A stretch of 64,000 nucleotides of DNA from Endocalyx cinctus (taxonomy: Eukaryota > Ascomycota > Sordariomycetes > Amphisphaeriales > Apiosporaceae). Each line of letters opens with the position of its first letter. The stretch's first letter is position 1. The stretch covers positions 3,138,315 through 3,202,314 of the forward strand of contig BCKC01000003.1 in assembly GCA_001600455.1 (NCBI GenBank), written 5' to 3'. Of this stretch, positions 12,200 through 24,104 are shown in pieces. The position numbers and the translations under genes were made by a program. The notes under the pieces were generated by a model. That model did no database searches and had not been told where the DNA came from. It saw only the letters and a program-made list of their open reading frames with translations.

Positions 12200-14089
12200 T
12201 TAGAGGGGGAGCCCTATGGATCACTCTAGTCCTTGGAGACTCTTGCGACTAAGACATGACCTAGTCTTGACACTTCCAGCATTCATGGACACTTAAGGCC
12301 TAGGTAGTTTGTCTTGTCCCCTGAGACTGATTTCTTTCCTGGCTTCCATAAGTACGAGTTCGCTGGTTCGTAAGACCTAAACATTGCTTGGATATGTCCT
12401 ACAGTATTAAATAAGTAAGATCTAAAAAGGGGGGGTTCATTTTTCAGTCACACGCTATGAACGGAGAACAGCCGTAAATAAAAACTCGAGAAGTGAGAGG
12501 TTGTTATTACGTGAAGTTGAAAGTTATTTACGGACGAAAATTTTATGCAAATTCTTATTCTTATGGTAAGCTCAGGCTAAACTCCAGCTTAAAGCGGCAT
12601 GGCTCAAGTACAACATTAGATACTTAATCCTTGATGTAAAACCTATTTATCGGGTAACCTTGGCGCTGCCCGGCAGCCCTGTATAAGTCAATGAGTAAAG
12701 ATAACAAAAGGTCGAAAGTTGCGATCTTCCAAACCCCCTAAACACCCCGCTATAAGAGCATTCAAGCATAGGATCACAGAAATCAGGATGGGATCACAAG
12801 ATAAACATATCTGAAGGGCCGATAGACTATTGATACCTGCCTTACGATACTATTGAAAGTCCATATCCATATCTATACATGTAATGGAGATCATATCGTC
12901 TGACCGCCTGTGACCGCTTCTGATAGCCGTTCTTGTCCATTCCATTCCGTTAACGTTGCTTGTTGCTGCTTAAACCTGTTATGAGGTAGCGTGCTGTTGA
13001 TCAGCAACCCCAACTCCGATGTGGGGTAAAATCGGGGGGGATAGGGAGGAGAGGAATATAGGAATCAGCGACCACTTTTTTTGTTTATTGAACATGGGAT
13101 CAAACAACCCGACAGCCCGAGGCTCTCAGGCTATTCGGCACCTTTTGCACGGACTGTCAGATTGTCAGATTAGTTGTAATGTTGCTTTTGAGTCTGATGC
13201 GGTTCAGCGACAGCGAAAAGAAAAGAATGGAAGAAACTACCTCATCTGCTGATCTGGGAGACATTGGACTCCGCGCTCCACACACCCACGGAGAGAGAGA
13301 GACCCAAAAAATCCCTAACCCCTACCATCTCCAAGAACAAGGGGAGGGGGGGTAGTTACAGTATCTGAAGATGCAGACAAACTTACACGCCCCCATCGAC
13401 CACTATTAACGGACAAAAGATAAGGTTAATTATCCGCATTATCCCACGGTATTCTGTCCAGCTACATTATAGCGAGGAATGTTTATTATACACTACCGCT
13501 ACGGTGGCTTGTGTGGATAAAACAAAAATTAAGTTGCATGCATCAACCGTGACAAATACTTTTCCAGCACCCAGGTTCCGCCAACCAACCTCAGGAAGAT
13601 GACGAGGAAAGTGCCGGTGGCGCATGGCATTTATTTCCACGTACGTGTTCATTATCTGCCTATCTATTAGGGCTATCTATCTATCTCTCTGGTCACGTTC
13701 TTATGATACATACGACATAATACTATCTTATCATGGTCGAAAAACTTGTAAATTAGGCGAGAAAGTGAAAGACAGAAACGAAACAAGCATGCATAGGAAA
13801 GGAAACAAAAAGGTCCCGTCCTCTATTCCACCAACCCTTCTTCACATAAGAAACAGGGGTCCCAGAAAATATGTGCGTGAAGAAATGGGGCGATGGGGCT
13901 CCAGAATCCGACCAACATCATAATACATTTGGACATGTATCTCATCCCAAACTGTGATGATCGTCGGAATTATATAACGATAGACCGTTGCCCCCCTTCA
14001 TCTCCTTCAGGTTCGACGAAGGGAAATCAAGAAGCACGCGCCATCACCCCCCCAAAATCCTAACAACAGGCTCTTGTGGCTGCCTAAAG
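12200..14089. other. Intergenic, no gene seen
   Basis: No supported coding region on either strand. The longest open stretches lack family similarity and plausible codon usage. The C-rich and CT-rich sequence from about 13980 onward belongs to the protease promoter. Confidence 0.55.
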
Positions 14090-14096
14090 TATAAGA
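14090..14096 (+). promoter_or_regulatory. TATA box (TATAAGA) of subtilase gene
   Basis: TATAAGA lies about 115-120 nt upstream of the ATG at 14211. It is followed by a CT-rich stretch (CTTCTCTTACTTCTTCG) typical of fungal transcription start regions. Confidence 0.5.
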
Positions 14097-14210
14097 GTAG
14101 AAGATAGTTCGAACAAAACTTCTCTTACTTCTTCGCATTCGTCTTTCTTGTGTACTTCATTCAGTGTGAAAAGATAAAGTCAAGAGTGCCTCATTCTTTT
14201 ACACGGCATA

Positions 14211-15550
14211 ATGAAGTTTCTCAGCGCTATACTGGCCGTTGCGCCCGCCGTGATCGCGGCCCCTGTCCTCGAGGCGAGGGCGTCCAACGTTATACCAAAC
14301 AAATGGATCGCCGTCATGAAGCCGGAGGCCGAAATGAGCGCCATGAGAAGCGCCGTGACCGGCGTTCTCGGCGGGGCGGTTCCGAACCACGTGTTTAACA
14401 TGGGCAGCTTCAAGGGTTTCGCGCTGGAGGCCAGTGACAGCGTGATCCAGTCTCTTTCTCAAATGGAACAGGTAAGGGTTATCCCCCTCCCCCCTTATTC
14501 TAACGAGATGAAGAAAATGGAGAAAGAATAAAAGAAAATAAAGTGTTGACGAGAAAAAAAACATCTAGATGGCCTGGATCGAGCCAGATATCAGGGTGAA
14601 TATAGCGACCCTAACGACGCAATCCAGTGTCCCGTGGGGATTAGCGCGCATCTCGAGCCGGCAGACAAACACGACCGAGTACGTGTACGACTCGAGCGCG
14701 GGCGAGGGCACGTACGCGTACATCATCGACACCGGCATCCAACTGGACCACCCGGAGTTCGAGGGCCGGGCCTCGTTCGGCGCCAGCTTCGTCCCCAACG
14801 ACACGACCCCCATGATCGACGGCAACGGCCACGGCACCCACGTCGCGGGCACCACCGGGTCCGTCACCTACGGCGTCGCCAAGAAAATCGAGCTCATCGC
14901 CGTCAAGGTCCTCGACGCTACCGGTTCGGGCGCCCTGAGCCAGGTCATCGCCGGGATTAACTGGGCCGTCGAGGACGCTACTTCTAAAGGACGTAAGTGT
15001 GAAAACCTCTTCCTCTTTTTTTTTTTCTTTTTTTTACACGCGAGTTTCCCTTCTTCTAACTTCCCGAACAGGCATCGCCAGCTCCGTCGCCAACCTATCC
15101 CTAGGCGCGCTCAGCCTAGTGACCTCGGCGGCGAACACGGCCGCGGCGGCGGCCGTCGAGGCGGGATTGTTCCTGGCGGTGGCCTCGGGGAACGCGAACC
15201 TGCCGGCGCAGCTGTACACGCCCGGGTCGGAGCCGACGGTGTGCACGGCGGGGGCGACCGACATGAGCGACACGCGGGCGTACTTCTCCAACTACGGGGA
15301 CGGCGTGGACGTCTTCGCGCCCGGGGTGGACGTCGTCTCGACCTACAACAACGGCTCGACGGCGATCCTCTCGGGCACCTCCATGTCGGCGCCGCACGTG
15401 GCCGGGCTCGGCGCTTACCTGCTGGCGCTCGAGGGCGAGCGCGATCCGATCGCCCTGTGCGAGCGCATCCAGGAGCTCGCGACGAAGACGGTCGTCGCGG
15501 ATGCTAGGGGTAAGAATGATATGGTCGCTTATAACGGCAACGCTGAGTAA
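14211..15550 (+). CDS. Secreted subtilisin-like serine protease (S8, proteinase K type)
   Basis: Three exons (14211-14471, 14569-14992, 15072-15550) give 387 residues. Residues 1-16 form a signal peptide (MKFLSAILAVAPAVIA). An inhibitor-I9 type propeptide follows (NKWIAVMK to MAWIEPDIRVN) and would fold the enzyme and then be cleaved. The mature domain shows the catalytic Asp in YIIDTGIQLDH, His in NGHGTHVAG and Ser in GTSMSAPHVAG, plus the oxyanion Asn in ASGN. It is therefore expected to be an active extracellular endopeptidase, for nutrition or host/substrate degradation. Length and layout are normal for fungal proteinase-K-like enzymes. The motif usually written as N-M-S-L-G reads NLSLG here. 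Coding GC is much higher than in flanking DNA, and introns are 97 and 79 nt. It stands alone, with no co-oriented partner. Confidence 0.95.
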
Positions 15551-15942
15551 AAGAGAGAAATGAGAGAAGAAGAAAAAAAGTAAAAATTAATTTTTAATTA
15601 TTGCGACGCTTGTGCACATTCGTTTTTGCATATGAAGATAATGATTTCCATCGTTTTGGAAATTGGGAAGTAGGAAATTTAACCTCCTTTAGTTAGTATC
15701 TCACGAGATATTCAGAAACATCTTCACTTTGATACAGTAGTATAACAAGCGAATTGATAACGGATACACATTTCCCCATCAAAAGCTAGTAAATAAATGA
15801 ATGACATTCAAAATTCATGATTTCTCGTTCTTCTGAATAGTGAACTTCGCTCACCGATATCCATAACCCACTATGGGTAAAATCTCACCATTCTCTGTCT
15901 CTGCTATTTTCCCTCCAATCTTCCCAATCAGAGTCAGGAAGA
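15551..15942. other. Convergent 3' region between protease and DUF1989 gene
   Basis: A 392-nt AT-rich spacer holding the 3' ends of two convergent genes. Several A-rich tracts suit polyadenylation. I see no gene in it. Confidence 0.6.
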
Positions 15943-17456
15943 TTATTTTTTAGCACTTTGGTGTTCACCCTCTGGGACCGTCATGCCGTGGAGGCCGACG
16001 TAAGGCGAGGGTTCGGCCGGCTTCCAGCCAGATAGTCGTAATAGGTCCTCGTCCTCGAGTCGGAACACTTCGACCTTGAGGGGCCTGCAGGTCTTGAGCA
16101 TATCTTCGCTCTTCGCGCCGAATCCCCACAATGACAAATCACCGCCGGGGCAAGTACCTGCGAATAATGGAGAACGAATCAGTCGGTGAGATTTGATATC
16201 GTCTGAGAGGATTTATTGTATGAAGGAAAGAAATCAGGATATCGTCTGATTGGTTTAGTTGCATTTTGTGGCTTGCTTGCTTGTTTCCGATTGCGTTGTT
16301 TATTATTTGAAAAACTCTCAATCCAATAAAATGAACGCTCTCAATCCAATGTTATTTTATTTAATCGAGTTGGTTGGAAACTTTTTTTTTCCACGATGCA
16401 TTACACGGACTTTCCGAATACCACGGTACGTTTGCTCTGTCACATGCATATGATGTAACGGTTGACGAAGAAAAGAAGGAAACATAAAATGAGTAAAAGG
16501 AGTTGGGTCAGACATAAGCTGACATCAGCTTGAACGAAAAAAAGAAAAGAACATCGTAGTGTGGGGGAAGGGGGTTTGACTAATAGAAAAAGACAAACTT
16601 ACTCAACGCCATGAGAACGTCCTGCTCCGCCAAGAACTCTATATAATCGCCCGCCTGCGCCGGACACGGACTCATGTAATAGCGACCTGTATCGTCGAGG
16701 CCGGTGACCTGAAACAGGTTGATGACCTCGTGGACGTCGCTCTCGGCGAGGCCGAAGGGCAAGACGGCGCGGACGAGGTTTGAGCGGCAGTGGAAGTCGT
16801 ACGAGGCGCCGACGCCGGCCAGGACGGCCCCGACGTAAGGGTCGCAGCCGGTCCCGAGGAGGTCGTGAGGTCGCCCGCCGTTCTCGTCCGTCCCGTACCA
16901 CGAGAGCGTGTCGTCGATAATCGTCAGCAGCGGCCGCATCGCCGGCGTCGTCGACCATAGCCGGTCGTACGTCGATACGTGCGACGCATGCAGCTGCTTC
17001 GTGCGTGCAGCCCAAAACCGTTCTCGTGGGTTATGCGCGTTCCAGATGTTCAAATCACCTGTTGATTATTATTTTTTAAGGAGAGAAAGACAAGAACGAT
17101 TAATAAACTATAAAGTATAATTACCCAACTTTTGCTATGTGTGGGGAAAAAAAGAAGAAAGAAACATCTGCATCAACGAGAATAAAATAAAATCAACCAT
17201 ACTTACCCACCTGTGCCCCTTCGGGCGTACTAATCCTAACAATAGACCCGGCCGGAGCTTTCCACCCTCGTCCAGATCGGATGGGTATAACGAACTCTTC
17301 GGTCCGGGTTCGAGGCGCGTCTCTGAATTGGTCGTATAGTTTTTGGTCAACTGTCAGGGGCGATCCCGTCGAGGATGGGAGGTAGGCAGGGACCGGTTTT
17401 GGCACCGGTTTCCGAGCTCGGAGACGAGCTTGCGCTTCTTCATTCGACAAAGGCAT
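15943..17456 (-). CDS. DUF1989 / urea carboxylase-associated family protein
   Basis: Three exons on the minus strand (17456-17207, 17058-16603, 16157-15943) join in frame to 306 residues. The protein matches the DUF1989 family, whose bacterial members sit beside urea carboxylase and guanidine/urea-degrading genes. Visible family landmarks are PIRSGRGWKAPAGSIVRI (N-terminal barrel), QVGDLNIWNAHNPRERFWAARTKQLH, DPYVGAVLAG, the Cys-bearing CRSNLVRAV, INLFQVTGLDDTGRYYMSPCPAQAGDYIEFLAE and CPGGDLSLWG. The conserved Cys/His/Asp/Glu residues suggest a metal-binding or hydrolytic centre. In fungi the function is not established and I assign none. There is no signal peptide. The start ATG at 17456 precedes a Pro/Arg-rich 25-residue leader. 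Confidence 0.85.
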
Positions 17457-18541
17457 CTCTCTTTTTCTTCTTTTAATTAATCTCCTCGAAGTGTTGTAAT
17501 GGAAATGAAAAAAAATAATAATAATAAGGTATCCAACTGGATATTTGGCTTAGGTTAAATATAAAAAGAGAAAAGGCCCTGGGTAGATAGGTTCGTTGTC
17601 TTTCGCAAGAGTCACCTTCTCTCTTATAACCTCAATAACGTCTGTCGGAATCTTTCGAAGAGCGATGACGATAGCCTAGAGTAGAGAGATCCGTTGGAGA
17701 CGTCCCGGGTCGTGTCATTGACCAATGAAAGTAAATACTTATCCCCCTCCTTCTCCTCACCCGCTCCATCTTTTTATTCCTTTTTCCTCATATTTTTAAC
17801 ATGGATTGCTGTTTTCTCGTAATAGCCGCGCTCAACGTATTATGAAGGCACGAAAAAAAGACAAATAAATGAAAAGTTTACATAAAGCTATGGGAAACAG
17901 AGAAAGATATATGTTTTCTTCAATATATGCTCTAAAGACTTCGATTCCAACCAAACCCCACAAATTTACAGTAAGCATGAGAAGCTTTGTTGCAGCCAGC
18001 AACCTCCCTAGAAGGTAGTATCGCATCGTAAATTTACATATATACAGTAAGCTATAGATGCCCTACCTGTCCATTATAGGATCTTATTCAGCACGCAAGT
18101 TAGGCTTGGTAGTAGTAATGTAGTAGTATAATACGAAAGTAGAGCTGGGCGCATCGTATCGAGCGCTTCAAAATATAATAGGGATAATCCTATGGAGGTA
18201 TGATGATAAACTCCGAGAGCATGGCATGAATTCTTTTGAGGATGGGATCCTTCGATTTGAAGGCGAACTGCACTCCGAGTATAGTTCATGAGCTCGAAGA
18301 TTGTGCTTTTGAATGATGAAGTTGATTGCATATTCATGATTCCTTACAGAAGGTACTAGAGAAGCGAAAGACGATATCTTTTAACTTAATGATGATTTAC
18401 AACAATCCCTATAGTACAACCCAGGAATATATCCAATTACTACTGAAAGAAAACTATAGACTTAGGCAAGCTATTTATTTCTCATGCCCATCCCTTTTAA
18501 TCCTGGAGGGGAGGGGGGGTTGCGATTCCTGTTTATTAAGC
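17457..18541. other. Spacer: DUF1989 promoter and Med16 3' region
   Basis: 1.1 kb between two minus-strand genes. The first 250 nt upstream of 17456 include CT/AT-rich sequence suited to a promoter. The remainder is AT-rich with no coding signal. Confidence 0.55.
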
Positions 18542-21500
18542 TTATTGCAGCGCAAACCGGCCGTTACAAAAGCAATTCTTCATTGAGTTTAGCAGAAAAA
18601 TAAGCCCCGGCTTGCTGGATGTAGGCTGTATATCTTCCATCGAGCTTCCACAGCGAGCACACACTCTCCAGGGTGTGCCGGTCCCCTTCAATATCGGTAC
18701 CTTTTTGAACTGATCTATGCGTATATTTTGTTTGGCTGCCCGCTTCGCTAAAGAACGCGGGTCGTCATCGAGTTCAAGTAGATCGTAATTGGCAAAGTAT
18801 AGATCGCTTACATTCGTCTTCGCTCTGAATTCAAGAAGATCCTTACGAAAGAACTTGGATATTACACCGAGGAAAGGAGGCGGGAGGGTCTGTAAAAGTA
18901 AAATGTTAATTTCGTTGAGCTGCCGAGCCCTCTCCATGTGGTTTTTAGGTCTTCGAGGATCCTGTGGGTTCTGCGCTGCTTGATTATTCTTAGCTGCATT
19001 TTGAGCCTCGCGCTCGGCGAGGGGTTGCAGCGCTTGGCTATAAGCCGCTCGTATATCGCTGCCGAGACTTGCCAGGAGTTTTTCAAACTCTTCTACTTTT
19101 ACAAGCGCGGTTGACGTAGCTTGGTGGATTGCTCTATATCCGTCGTTCAGTTCTTTATGTACCGCACCACGCTTCTCCGGGCTAACCGAATTCCACCAAA
19201 CGATAGCACGAGACGACAGAGCATCCAGGATGAGCACTCGACGACATGCTGCGGCTAAGAGGTTTCGTGTTGACGAGCAGAGTAACAAGTGAAGTGCGAT
19301 CTCATTCCTGGATTTTAAATACTTCTGCAAGTGATCGAGCTGGCGGGCTTGATTAGCTTGAGTGAGAAAGCCCATAAACTTGGAGTCGCCGCGGAGGCAG
19401 AATAGGGAGTCGCAAATCCAGGAGAGAAGGTCGACGGTCCATTTCACACAGCCAGCTAAGGCATGTATCACCTCTACCGATCTATTAGACTATCGTATGT
19501 ATAATATGTGAGGCTATATCGCCGGATGGTCGACTTACCGGGTTCATCTAGCGGGCTCATCTGCTGCACCCTCATATTGTTTGCTCCGTGGGAGAGGGTG
19601 ATAAGGATGGCGATACTACGGAGGTTCAAAGCCACCATGGAAAGCTTACTTATGGAGCTGCGCGGTTGGAAGTCTCCCTTCCAACCGAGATGATTAAGAA
19701 CACCGAATACGAATGGCAACATACTGTTTCTTATCAGCGGATCGTGTGGATTGTCTTCGGAGTAATCAATAGTCGCTCTCGTGATCTCTACCATTTTCGC
19801 CATCCATTTGGCGGCGAAATCTAATTAGAATATTAACTTCAGCTATTTCATTCGCTAGAGTGAATTCCAGTGGGGGGCTCACCATCTTTGTGTGCGAACT
19901 TTTTGCCGACTGCTAAGATATCATCAAGGTTGTGGTGTGTTGCATGACCAGCCGCCGTTGCCATTAGAATCCCAGCACTAACGGCCGAAAGATGAGCTAC
20001 AAACATGTTAGAAGTCATTAATGGGAATAATGAAGATATTTGCAGCACTCACCATCGTCAATAGCACCTGGATCGCCTAAAGCGTATTCGAGATTATGCC
20101 ACTTAATATGGCCATCTTCATACATTTGAACAAGCGAAAAATGGGACGGCGAAAAAGCCACCTGCAGACCTTTACCATTACTGTTAGTATAAATACACCA
20201 AAAGAAAGAGTATATCTTACATGAAGGTTCCCCGGATAGAGTGAAACCTGCTTCAAGCATTGAGTGTATTCTATCTAGATTCGTTTCACGATACAGCTCA
20301 GCCATGGTAATTCGGTCTCTATATTCCACGCTGCCGTCATGATACGTAAAACAGATAACATTCCCGAATGACACCGCCTGAACGTTAACAACAACCTTGT
20401 TAACAATGACCGGCTCGAGCTTTTTGAGTGTCGGTGTGGGCTGTACAATAAATTAGTAGGGTAGCGAGGATACCGGCGCGTCCAAGAGCTCTTACCGTGG
20501 GTGTAGAGCCGGTTCCGTTCTTCCTATTCCCCAGCTGCTCAAAAGCTGGATGAAGTGCTTGATTTTGGTCCATTAGTTCCCAACGATCGATGATGCTCTG
20601 CGTTTCTTGGGCATATGGAGAGTCGGGTTCGGGAATGAAAGTTCGGACCGTCACAATCATAATTGGCGACATAGTTTTTGTTGGAAAATTGTATATACCC
20701 GGAAGTAGCTCTATGTGTGAGATTTTGGCCATAGAGGAGTCGAGGTGAGATTCATTTGTGTCTGTTTGGAACCAACTAGTAACGGCGATATGTCTCCTAT
20801 TCAGGCTCGCGATTAAAGGGACGTTGGCAGGTGCATTTGGTTGAGATTCAGATTTAGGAGCGCTAATATTAATGGAAACTTGAACTATTCGAAGCTGTTT
20901 TGAGGTAGTAGCCAAAGCGATGAATATGGATGAGGCTGCGAGGGTTAGAGAGGTAAGTCGCCGAAGCAGGGAGAAATTGAAGGAACATACTCTGATCAGG
21001 ACATATGGCAGCGTGGGTGACGAGGTCGTCCGCCGACGTGACGCTTTCAAGTTCCAGGGTGGTCTCTTCTTGTTTGTGGTTATTCTGACTCCAAAACATC
21101 TTTAAGAGACCATTGGTGGTGATACAGATCAGAGGTGATTTCGTGTAATTTGGGTGCGATGGTCCTAGAAACGGAGTGCCAGTAACCTCAAAATGATAGT
21201 CGTTGCTGTCCCCTTTCTTTACAGCGGGTGCATAGATAGGATGAAACTAGATGGATGTTAAAGGAGGTTGGCTAGGAGCGGTTGCATATAATCAAAAAGA
21301 GACAAGAGCGACATACCCTCGAGGAAGATATAGGAGCATTAAGCCAATGGGTTCCTACGATGGAATGAAGGTCATCAATTGGGTCCGAATCCCATTTTCT
21401 GACGGGTAAGGGGCGGTTCACATCAGCGCTGAAGGCCATAATGAGCACTCTTCCGACAGCATCGATGACGGCGAGTTCGGGAGTGACGTTACTCCAGGAT

Positions 21501-21958
21501 AGATGAACGATTGGGCCTCCGAGAAGACTCTGCCAGGGTTGAATGGTTTTAGGCTCACTCAAGGACCAATTACCATCGGTCGGGCTGGCGTGGATATTTC
21601 TCAGCTCGAGGGATTGACCGTCAGGTGTAATAGAGGCAATGGTACCTGACTTAGTCGACCAAGCGATGCCTCTAAAATGATATAGATTTAGCGATAAGCA
21701 CTCCTCTCTATGGATTGATCTTTGTGAATGATAAGAAGAAGAAGAAGAAGAAGAAGAAAGGAATTACCGGCAACAACCGCGAGTGCGAAGTTCATCTACT
21801 CTCTGCCTTAATCGTCTACTCGGTGGTCTCGCGGAGAGGGCCAGAGGCACAGCGTCACCAAATAGGTCATCAACGTCGTCCAAATTGACCTGCATCGTCG
21901 AAGCTCCCATATCACCCATGCCTCCATCTAAGATGAGAGGCATCTTGTTATCCGTCAT
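18542..21958 (-). CDS. MED16: Mediator complex subunit 16 (Med16/Sin4)
   Basis: Nine minus-strand exons keep one frame: 21958-21768, 21671-21317, 21246-20991, 20935-20496, 20440-20221, 20169-20053, 19996-19883, 19820-19539, 19473-18542, giving about 968 residues. This is the tail-module Mediator subunit that links activators to RNA polymerase II in the nucleus. Fungal Med16 hallmarks are the acidic N-terminus with NLDDVDDLFGD, the conserved RVDELRTRGCCR-GIAWS, beta-propeller repeats (for example PIVHLSWSN, LAVIDAVGRVLIMAF, ITTNGLLKMFW), and a helical C-terminal half with HALAGCVKWTVDLLSWICDSLF. The protein ends in a Cys motif (RVCARCGSSMEDI, then CFCNGRF) that probably binds zinc. The start ATG is the first in frame before LFGD. 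Intron 1 carries an AAG microsatellite. Introns are 51-97 nt. Small errors in internal splice choice are possible. Confidence 0.88.
21733..21759. repeat. AAG trinucleotide microsatellite in MED16 intron 1
   Basis: About nine near-perfect AAG units (CTT on the coding strand) lie inside the first MED16 intron. On the coding strand they follow closely after the GTAATT donor. Length changes here would not affect the protein. Confidence 0.85.
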
Positions 21959-24104
21959 GGAAAAAATATGATATTAAGACTCGTTATACGTTTTTTTTTT
22001 TTTTTGATGGGTTACATATATGAATAAGCTTCTGTTCTTAATGGTTTAGCATTTTACTTAGGCTAGCTCTAGCTCAAGTTCAGAGGCTTGCCTTAGCATA
22101 TAACCATTTCGGTAAAAGTTGATTGATTAGAATTATAAACAAGATCGATGCGAATGAATATGATAATTTTCACGTATAAAGAAAAAGAGGGAGATAGAAA
22201 GAGAGAAAAGAGAATTATTAACTACGTAGTAAAATTGAATAAAAGTGCTTGAATAACGTCAAGTTTGATGGTCAATGAAGAAGAAGTATTTTGGTGGAAG
22301 AAAGTACTACTAAGCTGGTACGGTACTACTTACTTAGTAGGTATTACCTACCTAGGTACCTAGGTACATACGGTACAGTCTAATATAAAATGTCGGGGGC
22401 TCAAAATGTCGCCATAACCCTGTCAACGACCTGTCCGCCAGCAGTTAGAATTTAGTGTGTACGGTATACCTGGGCACTAGCTGACACTTAACAGCCCAGC
22501 AGCCCAGCAGCCCTAGCTAGTTGGGGTTAAATACTCTGGCGAGTCATTAAAATATTAAGTAAGCAAGGCTAAGATAGTGTACACGTAGATAAAAACAGCT
22601 GTATGCAGCTGATTCTATCATATAATTAAAGTACGGGCCACGGAGTAGTAAACATAGTAGTATAGAATTTGAAACCTTGGAAGGATAGCGTCAGTCACAA
22701 GTCACAGTATCGACAAGGGTATGAAGTGATCCGTGAATTGCTCAGGTGTATCATATTACATATATGTATCTAGTGTACGTACTTGTATACATATGTATAT
22801 GTAATTATAGTACTCCGTAATTATACTATAGAATATTCCGTATGTGGGGTCTAAAAGTTCTCACCGAAAGAAGTTTATCGGCTATACCTAGTAAGGCTTA
22901 ACAAGATCTGATCTTTGCCTGAGTTAAAAGAGATAGCAACCACGGGGCAACAATACTAATAAGTAGTAGCAGCCTAGGTAATTCCTATATATACTTATAT
23001 ATAATTATATGAGAATATTTTTATCTGTAAATATAGTATTTTTTTCTCTCTCATATTTTTCATTGGTGTAGATGTTATAAATACATACCTAGGTAATTCA
23101 TTGAATATAATGTAAACTTAGTATGAGTCAGTTACCTTGCATATTGAAATATGTACTGGAGAGCTGTTCTTGTCGAATAGAGAATAGTAGGTGAGTGTCA
23201 CATGGCACATGGCACAAAGGATATGGGCCGGGCATTAGACATAGCCGATGTTACAAACTAGGAAATCATTTGTGTACAAAGTACTTGTATGGTCCCAAAG
23301 TTACATGTCTACCTAGGTAAAGTATCTGCTGCATATCCATATACGTATGTCCATACCTGTATCTGTATCTGTATCTCTATCCACGTATGGATCCATATCC
23401 AGGACCTGCACTAGATACGCTGGTACGTACACTACGTGAAATTCCCCAAACATCTAACCTACTACCCAATAAATACGGTATACTAAGCCTAACTGGGTCT
23501 TATGTGTTGATCTATCCACAACACCTCGTCTTATTTATTATTTATCGACCATTATTTATTAGAATACATACAATGGTAGTAAAATGGTTCCTGTCAATCA
23601 AATTTTTAGGCGCAACCAGCTAGATCCGGTCCGGTATGTAATCTAATAATCTTCAAAGCCTCTTCTCTTCTAAGTCTTCTTCTCTAAGAAAGTAAACTTC
23701 TCCAATCTCCCAATAATTACACTTTAGTTCCGCCTTTTCTTACCTTTTTCTTTTTTTATTCTTCTTCATCCATTCCATTCTATTTCACAAGGAATAAAAA
23801 TAAAGTTTAGAATTAATCACGATTATCTTGCCTTATTATGCTGAACTCTCGTGCGTAAAAATTATATATCTATCTATCTGCTATTCCCTTAATCGAAAGA
23901 AAAAGGAAAAGGAAAAACAAAGTGAGAATTACGCCATGATATAAGCGATCAGTACAGTTTACCTACCGCTCTCCGCCATTTTGTGATTACTCTCTTGGCC
24001 TTGAATTCTGGATCTTTAGGACGAAAAAAAAAAAAATTAAAAGAAAAAATTAAAAACAAGACTTTCAAACTCTTTCACCGAAAGTAATTTAAACCTTTTG
24101 AACC
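21959..24104. other. 2.1 kb divergent promoter region, MED16 / sirtuin
   Basis: Very AT-rich, gene-free DNA between two divergent genes. It holds several TACCTAGGTA-type words, the most extended at 22345-22366, and GTATCT repeats near 23350-23375. A CT-rich region at 23650-23760 and an A-rich leader just before 24105 probably form the sirtuin promoter and 5' UTR. I see no RNA gene. Confidence 0.6.
22349..22366. repeat. 18-bp perfect palindrome TACCTAGGTACCTAGGTA
   Basis: A perfect 18-bp palindrome made of two overlapping CCTAGG/GGTACC units, about 400 nt upstream of the MED16 start. Shorter copies of CCTAGGTA recur through the AT-rich spacers. It could be a protein-binding site or a sequence-composition feature of this genome. 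Confidence 0.8.
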
